Below are positions 8,797 to 20,463 of a DNA stretch of 60,575 nt, one piece after another (within the stretch, counting starts at the first letter, position 1; each line of letters begins with the position of its first letter). Origin of the DNA: Reyranella soli. Lineage in GTDB: Bacteria; Pseudomonadota; Alphaproteobacteria; Reyranellales; Reyranellaceae. The notes under the pieces were generated by a model. It was not told the origin of the DNA. It was given only the letters and a program-made list of their open reading frames with translations, and made no database searches. The stretch is from NCBI RefSeq assembly GCF_007992495.1, contig NZ_BKAJ01000034.1:1-60575 (forward strand), in the 5' to 3' direction. Both the position numbers and the translations under genes were made by a program.

Positions 8797-9732
8797 ATGG
8801 CCGTTCTGGTTGTCGCCGCCCATGACGGCAAGACCGTTCGCAGCAACGTCGCGAACGCCGTGACTGCGGCCTCTCAGATGGGTCCCGAGGTCCATGTGCT
8901 GGTCGCCGGCTCCAATGCCGGCGAGGCCGCCAAGTCGGCCGCCGCCATCCAGGGCGTGGCCAAGGTGCTCGACGCCGAGGACACGGCCTACGCCAACTGG
9001 CTCGCCGAGGATGTCGCCCCGCTGGTGGTCAAGCTCGCGCCGAACTACAGCCACATCGTGATGGCAGCCGATTCGGTCGGCAAGAACATCGCCCCGCGCG
9101 TCGCGGCTTTGCTCGACGTCGCCCAGGTCTCCGAGGCCATCCAGGTCGTATCGCCCGACACCTTCGTGCGCCCGATCTATGCCGGCAACGCCATGGCGAC
9201 CGTGCAGACGGCCGACAAGATCAAGGTCGTCACCGTCCGCCCGACCAACTTCAAGGCGGCCGCCACCGGCGGCTCCGCCCCGATCGAGCAGATCGGCGGC
9301 ACCGGCGCGGGCGGGCTCGCCTCTTACGTCGGCGCCGAGCTCTCCAAGAGCGAACGGCCCGAGCTCACCTCGGCCAAGATCGTGGTGTCGGGCGGCCGTG
9401 GCCTGGCCAGCGGCGAGAACTTCAAGATGCTCGAGGCATTGGCCGACAAACTTGGTGCCGGTCTCGGCGCCAGCCGTGCCGCGGTCGATGCAGGCTACGT
9501 GCCCAACGACTACCAGGTCGGCCAGACCGGCAAGGTGGTGGCGCCCGACCTCTACATCGCCATCGGCATCTCCGGCGCGATCCAGCATCTCGCCGGCATG
9601 AAGGACAGCAAGACCATCGTTGCGATCAACAAGGACGAGGAAGCCCCGATCTTCCAGGTTGCCGACTACGGCATCGTGGGCGATCTCTTCCAGATCGTGC
9701 CCGAGCTGACTGCCGCGGTGGAAAAGAAGTAA
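8797..9732 (+). CDS. etfA: Electron transfer flavoprotein subunit alpha
   Basis: Large ETF subunit, 311 residues. The C-terminal FAD-binding domain is intact: [39 protein letters not shown], then [46 protein letters not shown]. It works with EtfB as a cytoplasmic heterodimer feeding fatty acid and amino acid oxidation electrons to the quinone pool. The 3-hydroxyacyl-CoA dehydrogenase gene follows after 16 nt, a common alphaproteobacterial arrangement. Confidence 0.96.
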   Translation: MAVLVVAAHDGKTVRSNVANAVTAASQMGPEVHVLVAGSNAGEAAKSAAAIQGVAKVLDAEDTAYANWLAEDVAPLVVKLAPNYSHIVMAADSVGKNIAPRVAALLDVAQVSEAIQVVSPDTFVRPIYAGNAMATVQTADKIKVVTVRPTNFKAAATGGSAPIEQIGGTGAGGLASYVGAELSKSERPELTSAKIVVSGGRGLASGENFKMLEALADKLGAGLGASRAAVDAGYVPNDYQVGQTGKVVAPDLYIAIGISGAIQHLAGMKDSKTIVAINKDEEAPIFQVADYGIVGDLFQIVPELTAAVEKK

Positions 9733-9748
9733 CGCGGAGTATCGCGTC

Positions 9749-10621
9749 ATGATCAAACGCATCGGCGTCATCGGTGCCGGCCAGATGGGCAGCGGCATCG
9801 CCCATGTTTGCGCGCTCAAGGGCTACGACATCCGCATCGCGGACGTCGACCAGGCGCATCTCGACAAGGGCATCGATGCGATCGGCCGCAACATGGACCG
9901 CCAGATCGGTCGCGGCATGATCCGGCCCGAGGACAAGGACTCGGCGCTGAAGCGCATTTCCACCAGCACCGACTTCAAGCAGTTCGCCGACTGTGACCTG
10001 ATCGTCGAGGCGGCGACCGAGAACGAGGCGGTCAAGCGCGAGATCTTCAAGAAGGTTTGTGTCGACCTGCCGGCCAATGTGCTGCTGGCGACCAACACCT
10101 CGTCGATCTCCGTGACGCGTCTGGCTTCGGTGACCGACCGGCCAGGCAAGTTCATGGGCATGCACTTCATGAACCCCGTGCCGATGATGGGCCTGGTCGA
10201 GCTGATCCGCGGCATCGCCACGGAGGAAGAGACCTTCCGCACCGTGCGCGACGTCGTGGTCAAGCTCGACAAGAAGCCGGTCAACGCCGAGGACTTCCCG
10301 GCCTTTATCGTCAACCGCATCCTGCTACCGATGATCAACGAGGCGGTCTATGCCCTCTACGAGGGCGTCGGCAACGTCGAGGCGATCGACACCGGCATGA
10401 AGCTCGGCGCCAACCATCCGATGGGCCCGCTTGAGCTCGCCGACTTCATCGGCCTCGATACCTGCCTGTCGGTGATGCAGGTGCTGCACGAGGGCCTGGC
10501 CGATTCCAAGTACCGCCCGTGCCCCTTGCTGGTGAAGTACGTCGAGGCCGGCTGGGTCGGCCGCAAGGTCAAGCGCGGCTTCTACGACTACTCGGGCGAG
10601 CGCCCGGTCCCGACCCGGTAG
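9749..10621 (+). CDS. 3-hydroxybutyryl-CoA (3-hydroxyacyl-CoA) dehydrogenase
   Basis: NAD(P)-linked oxidoreductase of 290 residues that interconverts 3-hydroxyacyl-CoA and acetoacyl-CoA. The Rossmann motif IGVIGAGQMGSGIAHVCALKGY is at residues 3-24, followed by acidic D33 (ADVD), which favours NAD. The catalytic His-Glu pair is in MGMHFMNPVPMMGLVELIRG. The C-terminal dimerisation domain has NRILLPMINEAVYALYEGV and the usual ending AGWVGRKVKRGFYDYSG. Length and single-domain form fit an Hbd/PaaH-type enzyme rather than multifunctional FadB. It is the last gene of the etf operon. Confidence 0.93.
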   Translation: MIKRIGVIGAGQMGSGIAHVCALKGYDIRIADVDQAHLDKGIDAIGRNMDRQIGRGMIRPEDKDSALKRISTSTDFKQFADCDLIVEAATENEAVKREIFKKVCVDLPANVLLATNTSSISVTRLASVTDRPGKFMGMHFMNPVPMMGLVELIRGIATEEETFRTVRDVVVKLDKKPVNAEDFPAFIVNRILLPMINEAVYALYEGVGNVEAIDTGMKLGANHPMGPLELADFIGLDTCLSVMQVLHEGLADSKYRPCPLLVKYVEAGWVGRKVKRGFYDYSGERPVPTR

Positions 10622-10682
10622 GAATCTGAGCACGCGGGCATAGCCCAGCCTGCTCGCCCTGCGAGGAAAGCATTGTTCATCG

Positions 10683-10701
10683 GGCGTCGCGTTGCGACGC
10701 C
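10683..10701. terminator. Hairpin after the etf operon
   Basis: GGCGTCGC-GTT-GCGACGCC is a perfect 8-bp stem with a 3-nt loop, about 60 nt after the 3-hydroxyacyl-CoA dehydrogenase stop. No T-run follows, so it is a candidate stem for termination or transcript end protection rather than a proven intrinsic terminator. Confidence 0.45.
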
Positions 10702-10766
10702 GAATGCGAGCACGCGCCGCGGCGTGGTCGGGTACAATGGTCGCCCCAACCTCGAAGGCGAAAACA

Positions 10767-11240
10767 ATGAACTCGAAGGCAACGCGTCTGTCTGTCCTCT
10801 CGGCTGTCGCAGTCGGTTTCGCCGCAACGCTCTTGCCGGCCGCGCCGGCCGATGCGCAATGGGTGTTCGTCGCCCGCAAAGCTCTCGGTCGCATCGAGCA
10901 GATGAGAGAGGGCCAGCAGAGCGGCGGCCGGCCGGGTTACGACTTCGCCACCGTCCTCCTCGACGTGCTGGCCGACAAGGTCTACGCGACGGCGCTGGAG
11001 CTCGCGCGCAAGAACACCGCGGTGCGCGTCGTGATGCAGGATCCCGCTCAGCGCCGTTTCTAGATCGCCGAAGGCGACCGCACGGCCACCTTCAATGTCG
11101 TCCACTTCAACGACGAAGTCTCGCAGATCATGATCGCCGGCCACGCCGGGCCGGGCGAGGGCTCGACCACGTCACGCGTCGTGCAGGCCGTGCTGCGCGT
11201 CTGCAAGGAGATGGGCAAGCACTGCCAGGTCGGCGGCTGA
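10767..11240 (+). pseudogene. Small secreted protein gene interrupted by an in-frame amber codon
   Basis: From ATG 10767 the frame encodes a signal peptide (about residues 1-30, ending PADAQ) and a soluble region, then meets TAG at 11061-11063 (codon 99). The same frame stays open for another 58 codons to TGA 11238-11240. The extension reads like real protein: IAEGDRTATFNVVHFND, VSQIMIAGHAGPGEGSTTSR, VVQAVLRVCKEMGKHCQVGG. Codon usage matches the upstream part. The simplest view is a 157-codon gene with one nonsense change (or sequencing error) giving a 98-residue product. A possible -10, TACAAT, is at 10733-10738. The family is not recognised. Confidence 0.65.
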
Positions 11241-11349
11241 CCCTCGCTGACATCGAGCAACTTGGCTGCCGTGACTCTTTAGCCGTTTGTTTCCTTCGCG
11301 TGCCCTGCGAGACTTCGGGCAATCGCAGTCGCGCAAGGAGTAGAGTCCG

Positions 11350-12834
11350 ATGGCCCGCCGGCCGATCCGCATTGCCGTCCTGTATTTCGTTCATGAGACG
11401 GTAACGTTCCTCAGGAACGACACCACCTTCGACGACTTCGTCTACGAAGGCTCGCCAGCCAAGGGCGAGGCACTGCTGGCGCACGAGCCGAAGTCCTACA
11501 TGGGCGGCTTCGTGAAGGTGGCGCGCGAGTTCGACGGCGTCGAGCTGGTCGGCATCGAATCGCCGCTGTTTCCCAAGACCGGCACGGGCTCGGGCTGGAT
11601 AACGCGCGAGGCCTACGAGACCTTCGTTGGCCGCATGATCGACGAGATCGCGGCGAGCGGCCCCTATGACGGCGTCTATCTCAGCCTGCACGGCGCCATG
11701 GGCGTGCGCGGCATCCCGCGGCCCGAGGCCGACATCGCGCGGCGGGTGCGCGCGGTGGTCGGCCGCAAGGCCTTCATCGTCGGCACCTTCGATCCGCACG
11801 GCAACGAGGACGAGGAATTCCTGCAGCAGGCCGACATGGCCTTCACGGTGAAATACTTCCCGCACTACGACAGCCATCTGCAGGGCGAGCGCGCGGCGCG
11901 CATGCTGGTGCGCGCCATCCGCGGCGACTACAAGCCCGCCACCGTCACGCAGCGCGTGCCGATCATCTCGCCGACGGTGCTGCAATGGACCGGCGCCTCG
12001 CCGTGGATGGACCTGGTGCAGCGCGCACTGACCTGGGAGGCGCGCGAGCCCGACGTCTATGTGAACTTCTTCTTCGGCTTTCCCTTCGCCGACGTGCCGG
12101 ATGTCGGCATGACCTTCCAGGTCATGACCAACGGCGATCCCGGCCTGGCGCGCCGCGTCGCCGACGACATGGCGTCGGCGGCCTGGCGCCAACGCAAGGC
12201 TCTGATCGGCTCGACCAGGGTCTACACGATCCCCGAAGGCGTGACGCTCGCCAAGGAGGCGATGGCGCGGGGCGCCACGCCGGTGGTGCTGGCCGACCAC
12301 AGCGACCGCTCGGGCTCGGCCACCTGGATCCTGAAGGAGGTCATCGAGCAGGATCTGTCGGACGTGCTGATCGCGACCATAGCCGACGCCAAGGCGATCG
12401 ATGTGCTCAAGGCCAGGGACGTGAAGGCCGGAGAGCCGTTCGACATGGAGGTGGGCGGGCTGGTCGACGAATCCGCCGGCGCGCCGGTGCGTGTCCGGGG
12501 CACCGTGCTGGCTGCCGTCGAGGGCCGCGGCCAGCTCTGGGTCATCGTGAAGTTCGGCCGCGGCAACGTGCTGGTGCTGAGCCGCTACCTCGTTCAGATC
12601 ATGGAGCCCGGCTCGCTGGGCGCGCTCGGCCTCGACCTCGCGGCCTTCAAGGCCTTCGCCATCAAGTCACGTGTCCATTTCCGCCGCGGCTTCGACGACA
12701 GCGGCTTCGCCAAGACGATCCTGCTGGTTGAGCCGGTCGAGCCGTTCCTGGGCACTGTTAGGCTCGAAGGCCTGCCGTATCAGAATGTCGACCTGAAGAA
12801 GTTCTATCCCTACGGCGATCCGAAGTTTCCGTAA
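11350..12834 (+). CDS. M81 family metallopeptidase (MlrC-like)
   Basis: 494 residues with the MlrC N-terminal (DUF1485) and C-terminal domains. Probable zinc ligands are D148 and H150 (GTFDPHGN) and H172 (YFPHYDSH); the 2- and 22-residue spacing matches that described for the sphingomonad microcystin-linearisation enzyme MlrC. HGAMGVRG and the C-terminal ADHSDRSGSATWILKEV are also family marks. Most members in soil bacteria have no link with microcystin and act on unknown small amides or peptides. No signal peptide. It is convergent with the toxin gene, only 3 nt apart. Confidence 0.85.
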   Translation: MARRPIRIAVLYFVHETVTFLRNDTTFDDFVYEGSPAKGEALLAHEPKSYMGGFVKVAREFDGVELVGIESPLFPKTGTGSGWITREAYETFVGRMIDEIAASGPYDGVYLSLHGAMGVRGIPRPEADIARRVRAVVGRKAFIVGTFDPHGNEDEEFLQQADMAFTVKYFPHYDSHLQGERAARMLVRAIRGDYKPATVTQRVPIISPTVLQWTGASPWMDLVQRALTWEAREPDVYVNFFFGFPFADVPDVGMTFQVMTNGDPGLARRVADDMASAAWRQRKALIGSTRVYTIPEGVTLAKEAMARGATPVVLADHSDRSGSATWILKEVIEQDLSDVLIATIADAKAIDVLKARDVKAGEPFDMEVGGLVDESAGAPVRVRGTVLAAVEGRGQLWVIVKFGRGNVLVLSRYLVQIMEPGSLGALGLDLAAFKAFAIKSRVHFRRGFDDSGFAKTILLVEPVEPFLGTVRLEGLPYQNVDLKKFYPYGDPKFP

Positions 12835-12837
12835 CGG

Positions 12838-13131
12838 TCAAAAAAGACCGCTGAGCTCCCGGCGGCCGTCTATGACAGCGATGAGGTCTACTTCGTCCTT
12901 CCTCGAATCATACTCGTACAAAAGCAGGTAGTTGCCTTCGACCAGCATGCGCATGCCACGGCGGATGTCGTTGCGCAAGGCGCCGATCTGCGGGAATTGG
13001 CGCAAGATTTGTAGCTTTGCATCGATGCGCAGAAGAACGCGATCCGCGGCCGTCGAGTTGTCTGACGCGATGTATCGCCAGATCTCGCGGAGATCGGCCT
13101 CCGCTCGTCGGCTGACGAAAAGCTCAGCCAC
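12838..13131 (-). CDS. ParE/RelE-type toxin of a type II toxin-antitoxin pair
   Basis: 97 residues. The N-terminal pattern LFVSRRAEADLREIWRYIASDNSTAADRVL and the later FPQIGALRNDIRRGMRMLVEGNYLLLYEYD followed by VIDGRREL match the ParE branch of the RelE/ParE superfamily (gyrase poisons), rather than mRNA-cleaving RelE. It overlaps the antitoxin gene by 8 bp (13124-13131), so translation is likely coupled. Inhibition of gyrase is inferred from the family. Confidence 0.85.
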   Translation of the reverse strand: MAELFVSRRAEADLREIWRYIASDNSTAADRVLLRIDAKLQILRQFPQIGALRNDIRRGMRMLVEGNYLLLYEYDSRKDEVDLIAVIDGRRELSGLF

Positions 13132-13405
13132 GCCGACGGGTGCGGCCTTTGAAAGTGGCTTGCTCTTCCGCGAGCACCCGTTTCACGTCCAGACGACCGG
13201 CTCGGCCGCTTGTCTTGCCTTCGTCCCAGCGATGGCGCAAGACAGCAACATCGCGTTCGCGTAGATGCCGGCGCGCTTCCCAAAGTCTCAGAGCATCGCG
13301 AATGACTTCGCTTGTAGAGGCGTATTCGCCGTTTTCGACAGCCTCGCGAACGGACTTAGCCATCGGTGCGGGCAACGCCACGCTCAGCCGTTCGATTTCC
13401 GCCAT
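13124..13405 (-). CDS. ParD-like antitoxin
   Basis: 93-residue partner of the ParE toxin. The N-terminus IERLSVALPAPMAKSVREAVENGEYASTSEVIRDALRLWEARR is a ribbon-helix-helix DNA-binding domain of the ParD/CopG type (conserved Y-x-S-x-SEVIRDALR). The charged C-terminal half (about 45-93) would wrap the toxin. A strong AGGAGG lies 8 nt before the ATG. Antitoxin precedes toxin, the usual order, and the pair probably represses its own promoter in the 74-nt gap up to 13479. Confidence 0.86.
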   Translation of the reverse strand: MAEIERLSVALPAPMAKSVREAVENGEYASTSEVIRDALRLWEARRHLRERDVAVLRHRWDEGKTSGRAGRLDVKRVLAEEQATFKGRTRRRG

Positions 13406-13479
13406 CTCTACGACCTCCTGCGCGAAGATAGCGTCGATGCGGATGCTGAAGAAGTATTAATTGTTATGAAAGCGGGCGC

Positions 13480-14052
13480 TCAGGTCATCGCCGCCCGCAT
13501 CAGCGCGAGCCCTTCCGGCGTGTCCCAGTCGGCGTCGCCTTCCAGGCGTCCCAGCTCGCGGCCCTCCGGATCGACCAGGATCGAGGTCGGCAGCAGGGTC
13601 ACGCCCAGCGTCGACATCGCCTTGCGGCCCTTGTCGTAATAGATGCGCAGGCTGAGCAGATTCTGCTCCTTGTAGAATGGCGCGACCTTGGGCTTGGACG
13701 GGCCGTCGAGCGAGATCGGGATCACCAGGAACCTGTCTCGTGGCATCTCGGCCTGCAGCCGGTCGAGGCTGGGCATTTCCTTCACGCACGGCGCACACCA
13801 GGTGGCCCACAGGTTGATCAATCGCGCCTGACCGTTGAGTTCGGACAAGCGTACCGGCTGGTCGTTGACGTCGAGGAATTCGAGATCCGGAACGGGCTTG
13901 GGCGGCCTGGTGAGCTTGAAGCGCTTCATCGCCCCCTTGATCAGGCTTGAGGAAATCTCGGCCCGGGCGGTTGCTGCGCTAATGAGTGTGGCCGCGCCGC
14001 CCATCACGACGGCCCTTCGACTGGGGAGGAAATCTTGAATGGGATATGCCAT
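13480..14052 (-). CDS. TlpA-like periplasmic thioredoxin
   Basis: 190 residues. Residues 1-31 look like an export signal or membrane anchor (SRRAVVMGGAATLISAATARA). The thioredoxin-like domain follows: F-L-D-V-N-D-Q-P-V-R-L-S-E-L, LINLWATWCAPCVKEMPSLDRL with active cysteines C86 and C89, and the cis-proline region GVTLLPTSILVD. TlpA proteins reduce periplasmic thiols, for example in cytochrome oxidase copper-centre assembly. It is divergent from argH with only 35 nt between starts, a long-conserved alphaproteobacterial arrangement. Confidence 0.9.
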   Translation of the reverse strand: MAYPIQDFLPSRRAVVMGGAATLISAATARAEISSSLIKGAMKRFKLTRPPKPVPDLEFLDVNDQPVRLSELNGQARLINLWATWCAPCVKEMPSLDRLQAEMPRDRFLVIPISLDGPSKPKVAPFYKEQNLLSLRIYYDKGRKAMSTLGVTLLPTSILVDPEGRELGRLEGDADWDTPEGLALMRAAMT

Positions 14053-14087
14053 AAGCCGCGTTCCTAAAGCACCACTGGCTCATATTC

Positions 14088-15530
14088 ATGGCACGGAAGA
14101 ACACGACTGCGCGAGCGCCGAAGCGGCAATCCAACACGATGTGGGGCGGGCGCTACAAGCTCGGTCCGGCGGAAATCATGGAGAAGATCAACGCCTCCAT
14201 CGGCTTCGACCGACGTCTCTACGCGCAGGACATCGCGGGCTCGATCGCCCACTGCGACATGTTGGTCGCCCAGGGCATCGTCTCGGCCAAGGACGGCCGC
14301 GCCATCAAGCGTGGGCTCGTGAAGATCCGTGAGGAGATCGAATCCGGTCGCTTCAAGTTCTCGACCAAGCTCGAGGACATCCATTTCAACGTCGAGGGCC
14401 GGCTGACCGAGCTCATCGGCCCGGCCGGCGGGCGGGTGCACACGGCGCGCTCGCGCAACGACCAGATCGCACTCGACGTGCGGCTGTGGGTGCGCGACAC
14501 GATCGATCGCCTGGAGCCGATGCTGCGCGACCTGCAGGCGGCGCTGATCGATCGCGCCGACGAATATGCCGCGACCATCATGCCGGGCTTCACCCATCTG
14601 CAGACGGCCCAGCCCATCACCTTCGGCCATCATCTGATGGCCTATGTCGAGATGTTCGGCCGCGACCGCAGCCGCATGACCGACTGCCGCGCGCGCATGA
14701 ACGAATCGCCGCTGGGCGCGGCGGCGCTCGCCGGCTCGCCGCATCCCATCGATCCGCGCAAGACCGCCAAGGCGCTGGGCTTCGACGGGCCGATGGCCAA
14801 CTCGCTCGATGCCGTGTCCGACCGCGATTACGTCGTGGAGTTCATCGCCGCGGCCTCGCTCGCGGCGGTGCACCTGTCGCGCCTCTCGGAAGAGATCGTG
14901 CTCTGGTGCTCCGCACCGTTCCGCTTCATCGCGCTGTCCGACGCCTTCACGACCGGCAGCTCGATCATGCCGCAGAAGCGCAATCCTGACGCCGCCGAGC
15001 TGACGCGCGCCAAGGTCGGCCGCATCGTCGGCGCCTTCACCGCGCTCTGCATCATCCTGAAGGGCCTGCCGCTGACCTACGGCAAGGACATGCAGGAGGA
15101 CAAGGAGCCGCTGTTCGACGCCGCCGATTCGCTGGAGCTCGGCATCGCGGCGATGACCGGCATGGTGCGCGATCTCAAGGCCAATCCCGAGCGCATGCGC
15201 GCGGTCGCCGCGGCCGACTACTCGGTGGCGACCGATCTCGCCGACTGGCTGGTGCGCAAGGTCGGCCTGCCGTTCCGCCAGGCCCATCACGTCACCGGCC
15301 GGCTGGTCGGCATCGCCGCCGACAAGGGCGTCGATCTCGACAAGCTCACCCTGGCCGAGATGCAGGCCGTCGAACCCAAGATCGATCGCAGCGTCTATCG
15401 TGTCCTGACCGTCGAGGCGTCAGTCAACGCCCGCAAGAACATTGGCGGCACCGCGCCTGCCAACGTCGTGCGCGCCGTGGCCGAGGCCCGGCGCCGCTTC
15501 CTGGGACGCGACAAGAGGGCAGGGCGATGA
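14088..15530 (+). CDS. argH: Argininosuccinate lyase
   Basis: Last step of arginine synthesis: argininosuccinate to arginine and fumarate; cytoplasmic tetramer. 480 residues, slightly long because of a basic N-terminal tail ([13 protein letters not shown]). The lyase signature loop [11 protein letters not shown] is at residues 290-300 with catalytic S291. [16 protein letters not shown] (119-134) and [21 protein letters not shown] (166-186) complete the active site. Its stop overlaps the lysA start (ATGA), so arginine and lysine genes are coupled. The small lptM-like lipoprotein gene often found between them is absent. Confidence 0.96.
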   Translation: MARKNTTARAPKRQSNTMWGGRYKLGPAEIMEKINASIGFDRRLYAQDIAGSIAHCDMLVAQGIVSAKDGRAIKRGLVKIREEIESGRFKFSTKLEDIHFNVEGRLTELIGPAGGRVHTARSRNDQIALDVRLWVRDTIDRLEPMLRDLQAALIDRADEYAATIMPGFTHLQTAQPITFGHHLMAYVEMFGRDRSRMTDCRARMNESPLGAAALAGSPHPIDPRKTAKALGFDGPMANSLDAVSDRDYVVEFIAAASLAAVHLSRLSEEIVLWCSAPFRFIALSDAFTTGSSIMPQKRNPDAAELTRAKVGRIVGAFTALCIILKGLPLTYGKDMQEDKEPLFDAADSLELGIAAMTGMVRDLKANPERMRAVAAADYSVATDLADWLVRKVGLPFRQAHHVTGRLVGIAADKGVDLDKLTLAEMQAVEPKIDRSVYRVLTVEASVNARKNIGGTAPANVVRAVAEARRRFLGRDKRAGR

Positions 15531-16798
15531 CCTTCTTCTCCTACAAGAACGGCGAGATGCACGCCGAAGGCGTGGCGCTCGCCACCATCGCGGCCCAGGT
15601 CGGCACGCCGTTCTACTGCTACTCGGCCGGCGCCCTGCGCGCGGCCTGGAAGGAGTTCGCCGACCACCTCAAGGGCATGAACGCCGAGGTCTGCTACGCC
15701 ATGAAGGCGAACAGCAGTCTCGCCGTGGTCCGCCTGTTCGGCGAGCTGGGCGCGGGATCCGACATCGTGTCGATCGGCGAGATGCGTCGCGCGCTCGCGG
15801 CCGGCATACCGGCCCGGCGCATCATCTATTCCGGCGTCGGCAAGAAGCCCTCGGAACTGATGGCGGCGCTGGAGGCCGGCGTCGGCCAGATCAACGTCGA
15901 GAGCTCGTACGAGCTCGAGACCCTGAATGCCGTGGCCGGCCAGCTCGGCGTCAAGGCCGACATCACCATCCGGGTGAATCCCGACGTCGACGCCAAGACC
16001 CACGCCAAGATCACGACCGGTCGCAAGGGCAACAAGTTCGGCGTCGACATCGACCTTGCCCGCGAGGCCTATGCGCTCGCCGGCAAGCTGCCGAACCTCA
16101 ACGTGGTCGGCGTGGCCATGCATATCGGCTCGCAGCTCACCTCGCTCGATCCCTACCGCGACGCCATCGTGCGGGTGCGCGAGCTGGTCACCCAGCTGCG
16201 GGCCGACGGTCACAAGATCGACCGCTTCGACATCGGCGGCGGCCTGGGGATCGTTTACGCGCAGGAGAAGCCCCCGGCGATCGCCGACTTCCTGGCAATG
16301 GTCGCCCGCGAAACTGCAGGGCTGGGTTGCGCGTTGACCTTCGAGCCCGGGCGTCGGCTGGTCGGCGAGGCGGGTGTGCTCGTGAGCGAGGTGATCCTCG
16401 TGAAGCCCGGTGCTGCAAAGACTTTCGTCATCGTCGACGCGGCCATGAACGACCTGATCCGGCCCACTCTCTATGAGGCGTGGCACGATATCCTCCCGGT
16501 GCGTGAACGCCCCCAAGCCGCCACGATCCGCTGTGACATTGTCGGGCCGATCTGCGAATCCGGGGACTACCTGGCACAAGACCGTGATATGGCGCCGCTG
16601 GCTGCCGGAGACTTGATCATGATACGCTCGGCGGGCGCCTATGGGGCCGTCATGGCCTCGACCTACAATACCCGGCCCCTGGCGCCGGAGGTCATGGTCG
16701 ATGGCACGCGATTTGCGGTCACCCGGCCGAGGCCTTCGATCGACGAGTTGCTCTCTGCCGAGCGGTTTGTGCCCTGGCAAGAGCCGGTAAAGTCTTAA
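15527..16798 (+). CDS. lysA: Diaminopimelate decarboxylase
   Basis: PLP enzyme making lysine from meso-diaminopimelate, 423 residues (usual length). The PLP lysine is K60 in [13 protein letters not shown]; the glycine-rich phosphate loop is [11 protein letters not shown]; the substrate-binding and catalytic cysteine region is [17 protein letters not shown] near residue 345. The C-terminal [23 protein letters not shown] is characteristic of LysA rather than ornithine or arginine decarboxylases. It overlaps argH by 4 nt and precedes the TIGR02302 gene by 20 nt. Confidence 0.96.
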   Translation: MTFFSYKNGEMHAEGVALATIAAQVGTPFYCYSAGALRAAWKEFADHLKGMNAEVCYAMKANSSLAVVRLFGELGAGSDIVSIGEMRRALAAGIPARRIIYSGVGKKPSELMAALEAGVGQINVESSYELETLNAVAGQLGVKADITIRVNPDVDAKTHAKITTGRKGNKFGVDIDLAREAYALAGKLPNLNVVGVAMHIGSQLTSLDPYRDAIVRVRELVTQLRADGHKIDRFDIGGGLGIVYAQEKPPAIADFLAMVARETAGLGCALTFEPGRRLVGEAGVLVSEVILVKPGAAKTFVIVDAAMNDLIRPTLYEAWHDILPVRERPQAATIRCDIVGPICESGDYLAQDRDMAPLAAGDLIMIRSAGAYGAVMASTYNTRPLAPEVMVDGTRFAVTRPRPSIDELLSAERFVPWQEPVKS

Positions 16799-16818
16799 GC
16801 GTAAGCGAAAGGACGGCG

Positions 16819-19419
<2,601 letters not shown>

Positions 19420-19423
19420 CCCC

Positions 19424-19798
19424 ATGCGATTTGCCGTCGCTTGTGCTGCCGCGACCATGGTTGTCGCGGCCGGCGCCGCTGTGGCCCAGAGCCAGATGGA
19501 GCTGAACGCCCAGGCCGGCAACGACCTGCGCAAGTCGGACCAGCAGTTGAACACCGTCTACAACAAGCTGCGGGCCAAGATCTCCGACGCTGGCAAGGCG
19601 AAGCTGCAGACGGCCCAGCAGTCGTGGCTGCGCTTTCGCGACCAGGAGTGTGAGTTCGAGACCATGGGAACCGTCGGCGGCACCATCCACTCGATGATCG
19701 TCGCCATCTGCCTGACCCGGCTGACCGACCAGCGGATCAAGGACCTCGAGGCCCAGCTGAACTGCAAGGAGGGCGACCTCTCCTGCGGTGGGCAGTAG
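19424..19798 (+). CDS. LprI-like (DUF1311) secreted protein
   Basis: 124 residues with a signal peptide (about 1-21, ending AAVAQ). The mature part has the lysozyme-inhibitor LprI / DUF1311 pattern: QMELNAQAGNDLRKSDQQLNTVYNKL, then LQTAQQSWLRFRDQECEFE, and cysteines near the C-terminus. Family members are small periplasmic helical proteins; lysozyme inhibition is shown for only some. It begins 4 nt after the TIGR02302 stop, so it is the last gene of the argH-lysA run, and a perfect palindrome follows its stop. Confidence 0.8.
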   Translation: MRFAVACAAATMVVAAGAAVAQSQMELNAQAGNDLRKSDQQLNTVYNKLRAKISDAGKAKLQTAQQSWLRFRDQECEFETMGTVGGTIHSMIVAICLTRLTDQRIKDLEAQLNCKEGDLSCGGQ

Positions 19799-19804
19799 TC
19801 TTTG

Positions 19805-19865
19805 TGGGAGCGCGGGCCTCCGGCCCGCATCATGATCATGAGCGGGCCGGAGGCCCGCGCTCCCA
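19805..19865. repeat. Perfect palindromic repeat, GCGGGCC family (also a bidirectional terminator candidate)
   Basis: Two 24-nt arms (19805-19828 and 19842-19865) are exact reverse complements, beginning TGGGAGCGCGGG on one side and ending CCCGCGCTCCCA on the other. Each arm contains its own small palindrome, GCGGGCC-TCC-GGCCCGC. The centre, TCATGATCATGA, is itself palindromic. It lies between the convergent LprI-like and hpt genes. The same 23-bp arm recurs at 29.05-29.20 kb, so this is a dispersed family. Confidence 0.9.
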
Positions 19866-19887
19866 AAAGCGATGACGCGCCCCCGAC

Positions 19888-20427
19888 CTATGACGTCTTC
19901 TCGACGACACCGATGTAGGGCAGCCCGCGGAAGCGGTGCGCCCAGTCGAGGCCGTAGCCGACTAAAAACTCGTCGCCGCACTGGAAGCCGACGAAGTCCG
20001 CGTCGAGCTGGGCGATTCGCTTGCCCGGCTTTTCGAGCAGGGTGCAGATCGACACGTGCTTGGCACCACGCTCGAGGAGGAGCTTCTTGGCGAAGCTGAG
20101 AGTCAGGCCGGATTCCAGGATGTCGTCGACCAGCAGAACCTCGCGCTGGCGCACGTCGTCGACGATGTCGCGCACCACCTTCACGCGCCCGCTGCTCTCG
20201 GTCTTGGTGCCATAGCTCGACAGGGTCAAGAAATCCATTGACCAGTCGGCGCCGGCGCGGCTCAGCGCGCGGATCAGGTCGGCCGCGAAGACGAAGCTGC
20301 CTTTCAGCACCGAGACCACCAGCGTGTCGGCCGGCAGCTTGACGGCAAGCTCGCCTGCCATGACATCGACGCGCGCGGCGATCTCGGCAGCAGAGAAACG
20401 GACAGTGACGGTGGGACGGCCGGGCAT
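19888..20427 (-). CDS. hpt: Hypoxanthine (guanine) phosphoribosyltransferase
   Basis: Purine salvage enzyme, 179 residues, converting hypoxanthine or guanine plus PRPP to IMP or GMP. The PRPP-binding loop is VLLVDDILESGLTL (residues 97-110, acidic pair D101-D102). VVSVLKGSFVFAADLIRAL and the mobile loop MDFLTLSSYGTKTESSGRVKVVRDI are typical of bacterial Hpt. C-terminal FVGFQCGDEFLVGYGLDWAHRFRGLPYIG is the purine-binding hood. It is convergent with the LprI-like gene and separated from it by the palindrome. Confidence 0.95.
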   Translation of the reverse strand: MPGRPTVTVRFSAAEIAARVDVMAGELAVKLPADTLVVSVLKGSFVFAADLIRALSRAGADWSMDFLTLSSYGTKTESSGRVKVVRDIVDDVRQREVLLVDDILESGLTLSFAKKLLLERGAKHVSICTLLEKPGKRIAQLDADFVGFQCGDEFLVGYGLDWAHRFRGLPYIGVVEKTS

Positions 20428-20463
20428 GGAGCGCTCGCTGGTCGATAGTTTAGGACGACGCCA

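Noticed and set aside
10673..11404. Plus-strand frame over the amber-interrupted gene that avoids the stop
   Set aside because: Its product is low-complexity Arg-rich text without a signal or domain; the interrupted frame carries the signal peptide and normal composition.
11350..12834. Microcystin degradation pathway
   Set aside because: Only an MlrC-like gene is present. No mlrA, mlrB or mlrD is seen, and most MlrC-like proteins have no link to microcystin.
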